The notes: generated from the letters alone by a model not told the origin. A stretch of 33,028 bases of DNA from Acidobacteria bacterium bin61 (GCA_002238705.1 MPMW01000016.1:1-33028); one strand, 5' to 3'; shown: positions 1-7,777, counted from the first letter of the stretch. Made by a program: numbers and translations.

Positions 1-268
1 CGTCCGGGTCGGTGAGCACCGAAATGGCCGAGGCGCCCGCTTCCCGATAGGCGGCTGCGCGGCTGGCGGGATCGTCGTCGCGGATCGCTCCCACGCTCCG
101 ACTCTTCCGCTTGAACTCCGCGATCACCGACAGCGCGTCGCGGCCGCCGATCGCGCTTCGGAAGGACGACGGATCTCGCTCGGGGCTCCCGGGCGGCGGA
201 CCCGCCGCAAGGCGTTCCGCCCTCGCCTCGGCCGACCGGACGAGCCGCTCGAGTACCCGTTGAGTCAC
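1..268 (-). CDS. trpC: Indole-3-glycerol phosphate synthase, N-terminal part (cut by window edge)
   Basis: This is the first 89 codons of TrpC, which closes the indole ring of indole-3-glycerol phosphate in tryptophan synthesis in the cytoplasm. Reading on the minus strand from a GTG at 268, the protein shows the family signature VIAEFKRKS near residues 48-56, followed by GAIR and then AAAYREAGASAISVLTD. This corresponds to the first beta strand of the TIM barrel with its phosphate-pocket lysine and the following helix and strand. The GTG overlaps the TGA of trpD by four bases (GTGA), so the two genes are very probably translationally coupled. The usual motif reads KRKSPS; here it is KRKSRS. 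The rest of the gene lies before the window start. The family assignment is firm, although only about a third of the protein is visible. Confidence 0.93.
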   Translation of the reverse strand, partial: MTQRVLERLVRSAEARAERLAAGPPPGSPERDPSSFRSAIGGRDALSVIAEFKRKSRSVGAIRDDDPASRAAAYREAGASAISVLTDPD

Positions 269-1296
269 GCCACACTCATTCCGGTCATGCGCATGCTGGT
301 CTCCACGTAGCGCTCCAGCGTGCGAAGGGCGCGTCCCGACGCCAGCACCTCCAGTGCAGTCTGCACTCCGGACTGCAAGTCCGGCGCGAGGCCGGCGACG
401 GTGATCGCGGCGCCCGCGTTCGCGGCGACCACGTCCCGCTTCGGCCCCTCGTCCTTTCCGGAGAGCACGGCGCGCAGGATTTCCGCGTTCTGCGACGTAC
501 CACCGCCGCGCAGGTCCTCGATCGAGGCCTCGCGGAGCCCAAGCTCGGAGATCCGGATCTCGACCGGAGTCACCTTCCCGTCCTTCAGGGAGTGCCCCTT
601 CGTCGGAGCGTGGAGGCCGATCTCATCCAGCCCCTCGCAGTGCACGACCAGCGCGGAGGCGGATCCGAGCTCGCCGAGGGCTCCCGCCACGGTCTCCGTC
701 AGGGACGGATCGTAGACGCCGATCAACTGGCGCTCCGCGAGCGCCGGATTGGCGAGGGGTCCGAGGACATTGAACAGCGTGCGAATCCCGAGCGCGCGGC
801 GCGCGGGTCCGACATGGGCCATGGCCGGATGGAAGGCGGGGGCGAACAGGAAGACGAAACCCGTGGAATCCAGAATCCGCGACGCCTGACCTGGTTCGAG
901 GTGGAGCGGCGCTCCGCAGGCCTCCAGCACGTCCGCGCTGCCGGTGATGGACGACACGCTGCGGTTGCCGTGCTTGGCGACGGCGCCGCCGGCGGCCGCC
1001 ACCACGAGCGCCGAGGCCGTCGAGATGTTGAACGTGCCGCTCTTGTCGCCGCCGGTTCCGCAGGTGTCCACGAGCGGCCGGACCTGTGACATGACGGCCT
1101 TCCGGTGGCTCCTGAGCGCGCGGGCGCAGGCGGCCAGCGTGGATGCGTCGGGCTCGTTGATCCTGAGAGCGACGAGCAGTCCCGCCGTCTGGGCGACATC
1201 GCTCTCACCGGCGAGGATCCGATGGAGAGCCGTCTCCAGAGCGCCGGAATCGGCGGCCTCGCCGGAGAGCAGGGTTTCGAGGAGTGGGGCGATCAC
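265..1296 (-). CDS. trpD: Anthranilate phosphoribosyltransferase
   Basis: TrpD transfers phosphoribose from PRPP to anthranilate, the second committed step of tryptophan synthesis, in the cytoplasm. The 343-residue protein has the normal family length. It shows the PRPP-binding CGTGGDKSGTFNIST near residue 79, KHGNRSVSS near 108, and the anthranilate-site stretch HPAMAHVGPARRALGIRT near 157, followed by FNVLGPLANP. The start is the GTG at 1296, because an AAGGAG ribosome-binding site (plus-strand 1305-1310) lies eight bases upstream. The gene runs directly into trpC with a GTGA overlap. No trpE or trpG lies immediately upstream; the next 380 bases are noncoding, so trpD appears to open this transcript. 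Nothing looks damaged. Confidence 0.97.
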   Translation of the reverse strand: MIAPLLETLLSGEAADSGALETALHRILAGESDVAQTAGLLVALRINEPDASTLAACARALRSHRKAVMSQVRPLVDTCGTGGDKSGTFNISTASALVVAAAGGAVAKHGNRSVSSITGSADVLEACGAPLHLEPGQASRILDSTGFVFLFAPAFHPAMAHVGPARRALGIRTLFNVLGPLANPALAERQLIGVYDPSLTETVAGALGELGSASALVVHCEGLDEIGLHAPTKGHSLKDGKVTPVEIRISELGLREASIEDLRGGGTSQNAEILRAVLSGKDEGPKRDVVAANAGAAITVAGLAPDLQSGVQTALEVLASGRALRTLERYVETSMRMTGMSVA

Positions 1297-1679
1297 GGGA
1301 GTGGCTCCTTGGTGGGTGAGTGACGGTCAGCGCGTCCCGAACCGGGAACCTCGAAGCCTTGGCGGGCGCTCTGAAGCGCCCTCTCGCGCCGTCGTCCGGA
1401 GGCGTCCCGGGTCGGGCCGCCTCCCGCCGCAATCAGTGGATCGAACGGACGCGAGACCAGCCCGGCCTAGTGCAAAATCGCCATCGCCACAGCCGTTGCC
1501 GAGCGTGGCGCGACCGGGCCTTCTCGCTGAACGTCATGGGGAGCGGCATTGTAACGAAGCAATCCGGGGAACTGCATCCGGCGTCCCGCGGTTTTCGATT
1601 CCGCCGGCGCTCTCGCAACCCGTCCGCTGCCGAGCCCGGCTTCCCCTCCCGCCCGAAGCAGGGCGCATAGAATCGGATC
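1297..1679. other. Noncoding region between divergent trpD and amidase genes
   Basis: These 383 bases separate the divergently transcribed trpDC and amidase genes and should hold both promoters. Reading frames crossing it are GC-driven and have no recognisable product. On the minus strand a TACAAT hexamer (1548-1553) resembles a -10 box for trpDC, but no convincing -35 lies 16-18 bases upstream, so I do not call it. I see no trp leader peptide with a run of Trp codons and no attenuator. Confidence 0.5.
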
Positions 1680-3254
1680 ATGGTTGGTACAGCGGGGACT
1701 TTGGACAAGAGAAACAGGATCGCACTGGCGCTTCTCGTGTCATGTGCGGCAGCGGGGTGCGAGGCTCCGGGGCAAGAACCCCCGCCCGGCCCCGAGGTCG
1801 TGGAACTCGACATTGCGGGGATCCATCAGGGCCTCCAAAACGGCGACTTCACCTGCGCCGAGCTGGTTACGGCGTACCTAACGCGCATCGAAGCGTACGA
1901 CCGCCAGGGGCCGGCCCTGCACGCCATCGTGACGATCAACCCCCAGGCGATGGATCGCGCCCTGGAAGCCGACGAACGTCTCGCCGGTTCAGGGCTCGAC
2001 CCGGATCGGCCACTCGAGTGCGTCCCGATGATCGTGAAGGACAACTACGACACCGCGGACCTCCCCACGACTGCCGGATCGGCGTCGCTGAAGGGTTCGA
2101 TTCCGCCGGACGACGCCTTCCAGGTCCAGAGGATCCGGGAAGCGGGAGCCATCGTTCTCGCCAAGTCCCACATGGCCGAATTCGCCTTCAGCGCGTACGA
2201 GAGCCTTGGCTCGATCATTCCCGGCCACGTCCGGAATCCTTACGACCCCTATCGCGTACCCGCGGGATCCTCCGGCGGGACCGGGGCTGCCGTGGCGGCC
2301 AGCTTCGGGGCCGCCGGACTCGGAACGGACACTGGAAACTCCATCCGGGGACCTTCCTCTCACAATGCCCTCTTCGGCATCCGGTCCACGATGGGCCTCA
2401 CCAGCCGGGACGGGATCGTGCCGTTGAACCTGTTCCGGGACATCGGCGGCCCCATGGCGCGCACCGTCGAAGACGCAGTACGGGTCTTCGACGTGCTGGC
2501 CGGTCCGGACCCGGCTGACGAGGCGACCGAAGGATTCGAGCGCGAGGCCGACTATCTCCGGTACCTCGACGCCGGGCCCCTGACGGATTTCCGCATTGGC
2601 GTGGTTCGCCAGCTCAGCGATACCGAAACCGCGGATGCCGAAATCTCGGCGCTGTTCGAGGCGGCCCTCGCCGACCTCGGCGAGTTGGGGGCAGTGATCG
2701 TGGACCCGGTGCGCATCGAGGCTCTCGAGGCCGAGAGGTCTCTTTGGTGCAATCCATTCCGCGCGCAGCTCGAGGCCTATCTGGAAAGCCTCGGACCGGA
2801 CGCTCCGGTAACGACCCTCCACGACCTGATCGAGGGCGGCGACTTCCATCCGTCGATCCGGCCCCGCCTCGAGACCGCACTCGAAGTGGAGGCCGAGCCG
2901 GAGGAAGTCTGTACGGAAGCCAACGAGCGGGCCGGGGAACTGCGGGCGGAGGTCCGGGGCCGGTTCGAGGACCAGGACCTCGACGCGCTCGCCTATCCCA
3001 CCTGGAGCAACCCGCCGCGCCTGCTGGGCGACCTGACCACGCCGGACGGGAACAACTCGTACCAGCTCTCTCCGCCCACCGGCTTTCCGGCGGTCACGGT
3101 TCCCATGGGCTTCACTCCGGCGGGACTTCCCGGGGGGCTTCAGCTCCTGGGGAACGCACTCGGGGAAGGCGCGTTGTTCCGGATCTCCTACGCCTACGAG
3201 CAGGCGACCGCACACCGCAAGGCTCCGCCGACCACGCCCCCTCTGCCGCGTTAG
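1680..3254 (+). CDS. Exported amidase-signature family hydrolase (probable lipoprotein)
   Basis: This is an amidase-signature enzyme that would hydrolyse an amide bond; the substrate cannot be read from the sequence. The Ser-cisSer-Lys triad is visible: Lys120 in IVKDN, Ser197 in AGSSGG and Ser221 in TDTGNSIRG. The usual TGGS is TGNS here, an atypical residue next to the nucleophile. The N-terminus (residues 10-27) has basic residues, a short hydrophobic stretch and cysteines at 22 and 27. LVSC and AAGC both resemble lipoboxes, so it is probably an exported lipoprotein. The start is the ATG at 1680; no strong ribosome-binding site is seen, so a small start shift is possible. At 524 residues it matches family length. 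A second exported amidase of similar architecture lies at 16299-17909. Confidence 0.9.
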   Translation: MVGTAGTLDKRNRIALALLVSCAAAGCEAPGQEPPPGPEVVELDIAGIHQGLQNGDFTCAELVTAYLTRIEAYDRQGPALHAIVTINPQAMDRALEADERLAGSGLDPDRPLECVPMIVKDNYDTADLPTTAGSASLKGSIPPDDAFQVQRIREAGAIVLAKSHMAEFAFSAYESLGSIIPGHVRNPYDPYRVPAGSSGGTGAAVAASFGAAGLGTDTGNSIRGPSSHNALFGIRSTMGLTSRDGIVPLNLFRDIGGPMARTVEDAVRVFDVLAGPDPADEATEGFEREADYLRYLDAGPLTDFRIGVVRQLSDTETADAEISALFEAALADLGELGAVIVDPVRIEALEAERSLWCNPFRAQLEAYLESLGPDAPVTTLHDLIEGGDFHPSIRPRLETALEVEAEPEEVCTEANERAGELRAEVRGRFEDQDLDALAYPTWSNPPRLLGDLTTPDGNNSYQLSPPTGFPAVTVPMGFTPAGLPGGLQLLGNALGEGALFRISYAYEQATAHRKAPPTTPPLPR

Positions 3255-3275
3255 AGCGCCTCGTAGGGGCGCGGT

Positions 3276-3571
3276 AACAGCCTGTGGTGAAACCCGCGTG
3301 AGCGCCGAGGCCACCACCGGGAGAACTGGGGGCGAGGCCCAGTTCTCCCGGTGGGGCCAGTTGCTATGGAAGAACGAACTCTGTCTTACATGTGGCGGGG
3401 TGAGCGGACGGACCGATCATGGACATTTCTCCCGGTGGGGGCCCGGCTGACAAGGCGCGTGAGGGAGGAATACCGGATGTATTTCGACCGAAACGCAACG
3501 CAGAGCGCCTCGGCGCGGTTCAGCCGGGATGGATCGCCCGTCGAACGCCGCGCGGGTTTGCCACAGGCTGC
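3276..3571 (-). repeat. Dispersed inverted-repeat element, copy 1 (with an insertion)
   Basis: This is the first of three copies of a roughly 200-bp element with imperfect terminal inverted repeats. The left end reads AACAGCCTGTGGTGAAACCC and the right end ends GGGTTTGCCACAGGCTG. It is inverted relative to the copies at 5063-5247 and 16100-16301. This copy is longer because about 110 extra bases sit between the terminal arm and the shared GGCTGACAAGGCGCGTGAGG core; that insert contains the hairpin at 3314-3354. No transposase is present, so it would be a MITE-like or REP-like nonautonomous element. Boundaries come from comparing the three copies by eye and may be off by a few bases. Confidence 0.85.
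3314..3354. repeat. Perfect 17-bp hairpin built from a short nested motif
   Basis: CCACCGGGAGAACTGGG (3314-3330) is followed by a seven-base spacer and its exact reverse complement (3338-3354). Single copies of the same motif occur near 3427-3440 (slightly altered), at 5017-5034 and at 16161-16178, always inside the dispersed inverted-repeat element. It therefore looks like a mini-element nested in the larger one. Lying about 60 bases after the amidase stop, the hairpin could also end that transcript, although no T-run follows. Confidence 0.8.
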
Positions 3572-3635
3572 CGGGGCGCGCAAAACCGGCCCGCGCCCCT
3601 TTCGTTACACTGCCGGCCCCGAAGGTCTGGAACCC

Positions 3636-4001
3636 ATGCCCATCTACGAATATCGCTGTGACGAGTGCGAGCAGGTATTCGAGGCAATCCAGCGCATCAG
3701 CGACGAACCGCTCGATGCGTGCCGGCACTGCGGCGCCGCCGCCCGCCGGATCGTCTCCAGCCCGGCCATCCAGTTCCTGGGAAGCGGTTGGTACGTGACC
3801 GACTACGCCCGAAAGAGCGGGGAAAAGGGAGCAAACGGCAACGGTGCTTCCGGAAAGGCCGGATTATCGGAAAAACCGGGCTCGGGCAACAAGGCCGACA
3901 AGGGGGATGGGGTCAAGAGCACCGGCCGGGCGAGCGGGGCCAAGACTTCCTCTTCCGGTTCCGGAAGCGAGTCGCGCGCCAGCTCGCCCAGTGCCCGGTA
4001 G
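3636..4001 (+). CDS. FmdB-family zinc-ribbon protein
   Basis: This small putative regulatory or metal-binding protein begins with the FmdB hallmark MPIYEYRCDEC. Two CxxC pairs (Cys8/Cys11 and Cys29/Cys32) would bind one zinc ion. The ribbon covers about residues 1-45 and is followed by QFLGSGWYVTDY, also typical of the family. The last 60 residues are a low-complexity Gly/Ser/Lys tail, probably disordered. The frame is open upstream, but the ATG at 3636 is chosen because the family starts exactly there and the upstream part falls in repeat element copy 1. The last 11 bases overlap the start of the next TPR gene. The function of FmdB proteins is poorly defined; regulation of formamidase expression was the original proposal. 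Confidence 0.9.
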   Translation: MPIYEYRCDECEQVFEAIQRISDEPLDACRHCGAAARRIVSSPAIQFLGSGWYVTDYARKSGEKGANGNGASGKAGLSEKPGSGNKADKGDGVKSTGRASGAKTSSSGSGSESRASSPSAR

Positions 4002-5247
4002 CGAACCCCGCCGGCGAAGCGCCGCCCGGTGGGGAATTGGCGCCTTGTTGTTGGCCGCCGCCAACGCCCCCGCCCTACCGCTCCAGGACGGCGCCGAAGC
4101 CGCGCGCGAGTGCGAGGCGGCCACCCAGGCGTCCGACTGGGACACCGCGGTCACTCGGTGTGCGGCCGCGATCGAGGCGCTTCCCGACACCTACGGCATC
4201 TATTACTTCCTCGGCCTTGCCCATCAGCAGCGACAGGAATGGACCGAGGCCGCCGCGGCATTTGAATCGTTCGTATCCGCCTCCGAAGCGGAGCCGGAAG
4301 GGCAGGCGCAGCTGGCCGAGCAGATCCGGATTGCCGTCCGCGGTGCGGCGCTCGCGCGGATTCGCGCCGGAGACCGTGCCGGGGGCCTCCCGCTCCTGCG
4401 CCACGCCGCAGAGGCGGATCCCGCGGATGCCGAGGTCGCGTTTTTCCTGGGGGTAGCCCTTCTGGAAGAGGGCGACCGGCAGGGCGCCGAGGCGGCTTTT
4501 CTGGTGGTGTCCGCCGAAGCGCCCCAGATCAGCGAGGCGCACTTCTTTCTGGGACAGCTCCACTACGAAGCCGGAGACTACGAAGCGGCGCGAACCCACC
4601 TGGACGCGGCTCCTGGCGGTTCGCTTCGCGCGGACGCCCATTGGATGGCCGGATCCATGGCGCTCCGGAACACCGAGTCCGGAACGGCCGACCCGGAGGG
4701 CGCCGAGAATGACGCGCTCCGGCACTTCGGCGCCTTCCTCGAGGTCGAACCGGAAACCGCCCGTGCGGCGGTTGCCCACTACTTTGTCGGGACGATCGCC
4801 GCCGATCGTGAAGAGTGCGATGCAGCCCGCCGCCACTATCGGGACTTCCTGAGAATCGCCCCGGAGCACGAGCGCGCCTCCGATGTGCAGCGCTACCTGG
4901 AGGAGGGTTTCGGCTCCTGCGAGGCGCCTCCGGGAGAGAAAACTCTGGCGGAGTCCGAAGAACAAGCGGGCAGTTCCCCGACGCTGTGCCAGCAGCCTGT
5001 GGCGAAACTCACGCGGCCCAGTTCTCCCGGTGGGGGCTCGGCGGGCGATGCATCCCGGCTTGAACAGCCTGTGGCAAAACCCCCGCGGCGTTCGACGGGC
5101 GATCCATCCCGCCTGAACCGCGCCGCCTTGCGGCGCTCATCGTTGCGTTTCGGTCGAAATACACTCGGTATTCCTCCCTCACGCGCCTTGTCAGCCGGGC
5201 GCCTCACCCGTCTCGGCGCTCACGCGAGTTCCACCCCAGGCTGCTAG
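3991..5247 (+). CDS. Exported TPR protein 1, with a repeat-derived C-terminal tail
   Basis: This is a secreted tetratricopeptide-repeat protein, the first of three tandem paralogues. The GTG at 3991 is chosen because it yields a clean signal peptide: basic RRRSAARW, hydrophobic GIGALLLAAANA and cleavage near APA. The frame is open further upstream but overlaps fmdB. The mature part has a C-x15-C pair around residues 40-56, several TPR units and a C-terminal C-x33-C pair ending GSCE, where the two paralogues stop soon after. Here about 90 more residues follow. They are translated from repeat element copy 2 (QPVAKPPRRSTGDPSRLNRA onward) and end at a TAG in the element's terminal inverted repeat. 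The product is 418 residues. It probably works by protein-protein contacts in the periplasm; the partner is unknown. Confidence 0.85.
   Translation: MPGSEPRRRSAARWGIGALLLAAANAPALPLQDGAEAARECEAATQASDWDTAVTRCAAAIEALPDTYGIYYFLGLAHQQRQEWTEAAAAFESFVSASEAEPEGQAQLAEQIRIAVRGAALARIRAGDRAGGLPLLRHAAEADPADAEVAFFLGVALLEEGDRQGAEAAFLVVSAEAPQISEAHFFLGQLHYEAGDYEAARTHLDAAPGGSLRADAHWMAGSMALRNTESGTADPEGAENDALRHFGAFLEVEPETARAAVAHYFVGTIAADREECDAARRHYRDFLRIAPEHERASDVQRYLEEGFGSCEAPPGEKTLAESEEQAGSSPTLCQQPVAKLTRPSSPGGGSAGDASRLEQPVAKPPRRSTGDPSRLNRAALRRSSLRFGRNTLGIPPSRALSAGRLTRLGAHASSTPGC
4993..5247 (+). repeat. Dispersed inverted-repeat element, copy 2, preceded by a partial copy
   Basis: A full copy runs from AACAGCCTGTGGCAAAACCC at 5063 to CCAGGCTGCTAG at 5247. 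It is about 185 bp, in the same orientation as copy 3 and opposite to copy 1. Just before it, 4993-5062 is a truncated copy containing the same terminal arm, the nested CCCAGTTCTCCCGGTGGG motif (5017-5034) and a variant of the GGGCGATCCATCCCGGCT segment. The whole block lies inside the open reading frame of TPR protein 1 and provides its last 80-90 codons and its stop. Confidence 0.88.
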
Positions 5248-5333
5248 TTTCGTAAACTTCCCGCCGGCCGTGGCCGCCCCCGGGCGGCGTTCGCTCCGGA
5301 GCGTGCGGCCTGTTCGTCAAGGAGACATTTGTC

Positions 5334-6392
5334 ATGCCCATCCGATTCCTCGCCCTGTCCGTAGTCGCCGCGTTCGGCGTTCTCCTGGGAACCGCCCAGG
5401 AGGCGAAGGCCCAGGATGTGGACCCCCAGAAGGCCGCCGCCTGCTTGCAGGCGGTGGACAGCGCCAACTACGAACAGGTCCTCGCCGCCTGCCCCGAGGT
5501 ACTCGAGGTATTGCCCGAAGACCACCCGTACTACGCGCACTGGGCGCAGACCGTGAACTACGCGTACAGCCTGCAATGCCAACCGGCATTCGAAGCGCAG
5601 CAGTGGGACAGCGTGATCGCGTACTGCCAGATGGCAATTGACGCGAACCCCGGGGCATTCATCATGAACTACTTCCTCGGCATCGCCCACCAGACGAAAC
5701 AGGACTGGGCGAACACCGCGGTCAGCTTCTCGGCATTCCTCAACGGTGTCCAGGGAAACTCCGAAGCGGCGTCGCAGCTCTCGGACCAGATAGCCACCGC
5801 GCAGCGCTCCGGCGGCATCGCCTACGCCCGAGCCGGCGCGCTGCAGGACGCCATTCCCCTCCTGCAGGCGGCCTCAAGAGCGAACGGGACCGACGTGGAG
5901 GTGCACTTCCGCCTTGGGCGCGCGCTCTTGGCCACCGGTGAAGAGCAGGGCGCCGAGCGCGCACTGACGGTCGTACTCGACAACAATCCGCCAGGCGCGA
6001 TCAGGGCTCCGGTTCTCTTCCTCGCGGGGCAACTCAACTACAACGCGGGCGACTACGCCAGGGCCGACACGCGGCTGACCGCTTTTCTGGCGACATCCCC
6101 GCAACAGGGCGCTCCGGATGCCCACTACATGCTGGCGCAGGCGCTCCAGGGCACGGACGAGGATCGGGCCGTTACCCACTACCAGGGTTTCCTGTCCGGA
6201 TCGGCTGCCGGAGACGCGCGCGCCGCCGACGCCAATTTCGCCCTGGGAACCATCTTCTACAACCGTGACGATTGCGGGAACGCCGAGCAGTACTACCAGG
6301 CGTTCATGGAGCTGGCTCCCGATCATGCGAACGCCGCCCAGGTGACAGAGATTCTGGCGTCGATCGCGGAAGGCGGCTGCGAGGGCGGCTGA
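5334..6392 (+). CDS. Exported TPR protein 2 (paralogue of its neighbours)
   Basis: This 352-residue secreted TPR protein starts at an ATG preceded by AAGGAG (about 10 bases upstream). Its signal peptide runs through FLALSVVAAFGVLLGTAQEAKA. Two N-terminal modules each carry a C-x15-C pair (CLQAVDSANYEQVLAAC and CQPAFEAQQWDSVIAYC). Then come TPR-type helix pairs with FLGIAHQTKQDW, HFRLGRALLATGEEQGAE and APVLFLAGQLNYNAGDYARA, and a C-terminal C-x34-C pair ending GGCEGG. The protein aligns along nearly its whole length with those at 3991 and 6606, so the three genes arose by tandem duplication. Paired cysteines in an exported protein suggest disulfide-stabilised repeats. The partner and pathway are unknown. 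Confidence 0.88.
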   Translation: MPIRFLALSVVAAFGVLLGTAQEAKAQDVDPQKAAACLQAVDSANYEQVLAACPEVLEVLPEDHPYYAHWAQTVNYAYSLQCQPAFEAQQWDSVIAYCQMAIDANPGAFIMNYFLGIAHQTKQDWANTAVSFSAFLNGVQGNSEAASQLSDQIATAQRSGGIAYARAGALQDAIPLLQAASRANGTDVEVHFRLGRALLATGEEQGAERALTVVLDNNPPGAIRAPVLFLAGQLNYNAGDYARADTRLTAFLATSPQQGAPDAHYMLAQALQGTDEDRAVTHYQGFLSGSAAGDARAADANFALGTIFYNRDDCGNAEQYYQAFMELAPDHANAAQVTEILASIAEGGCEGG

Positions 6393-6483
6393 GCCCGGCG
6401 GTCCTGCGGATTCCGCCGAAGGGCGCTCCTCACGAGCGGCGAATCGGCAGTGTCCAATCGCTATTCCATCTTTGTGTTTCCCT

Positions 6484-6514
6484 TTGCACCCGCATCTGTT
6501 GGCTGTGCTAGGCT
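6484..6514 (+). promoter_or_regulatory. Possible promoter for TPR protein 3
   Basis: TTGCAC (6484-6489) resembles a -35 box and TAGGCT (6509-6514) a weak -10 box, with a long 19-base spacer, about 90 bases before the TPR 3 start. This is in the 213-bp gap after TPR 2, the only gap in the cluster large enough for a separate promoter. This is a weak call from pattern alone. Confidence 0.25.
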
Positions 6515-6605
6515 GCCTCGTTCCAATAGTGGGGACGGGGTACATGGGGGTGTAGCTGGCTGTCGCCGGCCTCAGCGCCCTACCCGCCCTCGAGGAGGTT
6601 CTGTC

Positions 6606-7703
6606 ATGTCACTCCGGAGCAACATCGGACTCCCGCTTCTGCTCGTTGCAACGCTCGCTCTTCCGGCTCTCGCATTTTCCGCCCCCTCCGCGTCTCCGTT
6701 CCTTCAGGAGGACCCGGACGAGGTTTGCGAGGCGGCCATCGAGAGCCAGGTCTGGGCAGACGTGATCGCGAAATGCGAGCCGCTGCTCTCGACTCATGAC
6801 GAGAGCCACCCCTCGTGGGAGTTCTACCAGCAGAACGTGGAGTACGCCCACACGACCATCAACTACCAGAACCAGCAGCAGTGCCTGGAGTCGGCGCAGT
6901 CCGGCGCCTGGGACACCACCCTCACCGCCTGTCCGGCAGTCATCGCCGCCAATCCCGACTTTCTCCAAGGCCATCTCTTCCTCGGCTTCGCCAACCAGGC
7001 GAAAGGAAACACCGCCGAGGCGATCAGTTCCTTCGAGGAATTCCTCGACGCCGCGCGCGCGAATCCGGAGATGGCCGCCCAGCTCGGCGAGCAGATCAGC
7101 ATGGCGCGGCGTACGGTCGCGATCACCCGCCTCGAGATGGGTGACCGGGCGGCGGCGATTCCCCTGCTTCGTGAGGTAGCCGAAGCTGACCCGTCCGACG
7201 CAGAAGCCCACTTCCGGCTCGGGTTTGCACTGCTCCAGGAGGACGACGACACAGGTGCCGAGGAATCGTTCGCGGCCGTGATTGCCCTGAACCCGGATAT
7301 CCCGCAGTTGCCCCAGGTCCTCTTCCTCGCTGGCCAGCTCGCCTACAACGCCCAGGAGTTCGCTGCGGCCGCCGAGCGTTTGAATGCGTACATCGAGCGG
7401 GAGCCGGAGGGGCAGTACGCCACTGACACCCACTGGATGCTCGGGTTCATCGCGGGACGGAACACCGACGAGAGCGGCATGATGCGCCACTACGGCGCGG
7501 CGCTCGCCGCGGATCCCAACAACCCGAACGCCCGGGACGCGAACTACTCGCTGGGCGTGATCGCCTTCAACAGCGGCCAGTGCAACACCGCGGCGCGGTA
7601 TTTCAACGCCTTCATGCGACTGGCGCGGGGTGACTCGCGGGCGGCGGACGTCGAGGACATGATTCTCGACATCGAGGACGGGGTCTGCGAAGGCGGCTTC
7701 TAG
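6606..7703 (+). CDS. Exported TPR protein 3 (paralogue of its neighbours)
   Basis: This 365-residue secreted TPR protein starts at the ATG at 6606, preceded by GAGGAGG about seven bases upstream. The frame is open further upstream, but that part lacks a signal peptide. The signal peptide spans IGLPLLLVATLALPALAFSA. As in TPR 2 there are two N-terminal C-x15-C modules (CEAAIESQVWADVIAKC and CLESAQSGAWDTTLTAC), a central series of TPR units, and a C-terminal C-x34-C pair ending GVCEGGF. The stretch FLAGQLAYNAQEFAAAAERL matches the equivalent stretch of the other two proteins. It is likely a periplasmic or surface scaffold; no enzymatic motif is visible. It is the last gene of the plus-strand cluster and faces a converging gene. 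Confidence 0.88.
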   Translation: MSLRSNIGLPLLLVATLALPALAFSAPSASPFLQEDPDEVCEAAIESQVWADVIAKCEPLLSTHDESHPSWEFYQQNVEYAHTTINYQNQQQCLESAQSGAWDTTLTACPAVIAANPDFLQGHLFLGFANQAKGNTAEAISSFEEFLDAARANPEMAAQLGEQISMARRTVAITRLEMGDRAAAIPLLREVAEADPSDAEAHFRLGFALLQEDDDTGAEESFAAVIALNPDIPQLPQVLFLAGQLAYNAQEFAAAAERLNAYIEREPEGQYATDTHWMLGFIAGRNTDESGMMRHYGAALAADPNNPNARDANYSLGVIAFNSGQCNTAARYFNAFMRLARGDSRAADVEDMILDIEDGVCEGGF

Positions 7704-7740
7704 CCGTTCTTCCAACTTCCCGCTGAGGCGGCCGGCGCCC

Positions 7741-7772
7741 AGCGCGCTTCGTCCGCGAGCGCGGAGCGCTTT
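7741..7772. terminator. Possible bidirectional terminator hairpin
   Basis: Between the converging TPR 3 gene and the small minus-strand gene lies TCCGC-GAGC-GCGGA (7752-7765), flanked by GCGC on both sides and followed by a short T-run (CGCTTT). The position between two gene ends supports a terminator role, but the stem is short and the T-run weak. Confidence 0.3.
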
Positions 7773-7777
7773 CCGGG

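Noticed and set aside
944-2518. Plus-strand open frame crossing trpD, the noncoding gap and the amidase
   Set aside because: It overlaps two confident genes and has no recognisable domain; a GC-driven open frame.
3844-3990. Upstream start for TPR protein 1
   Set aside because: It would overlap the conserved FmdB gene by over 150 bases and bury the signal peptide; the GTG at 3991 puts the signal peptide at the N-terminus.
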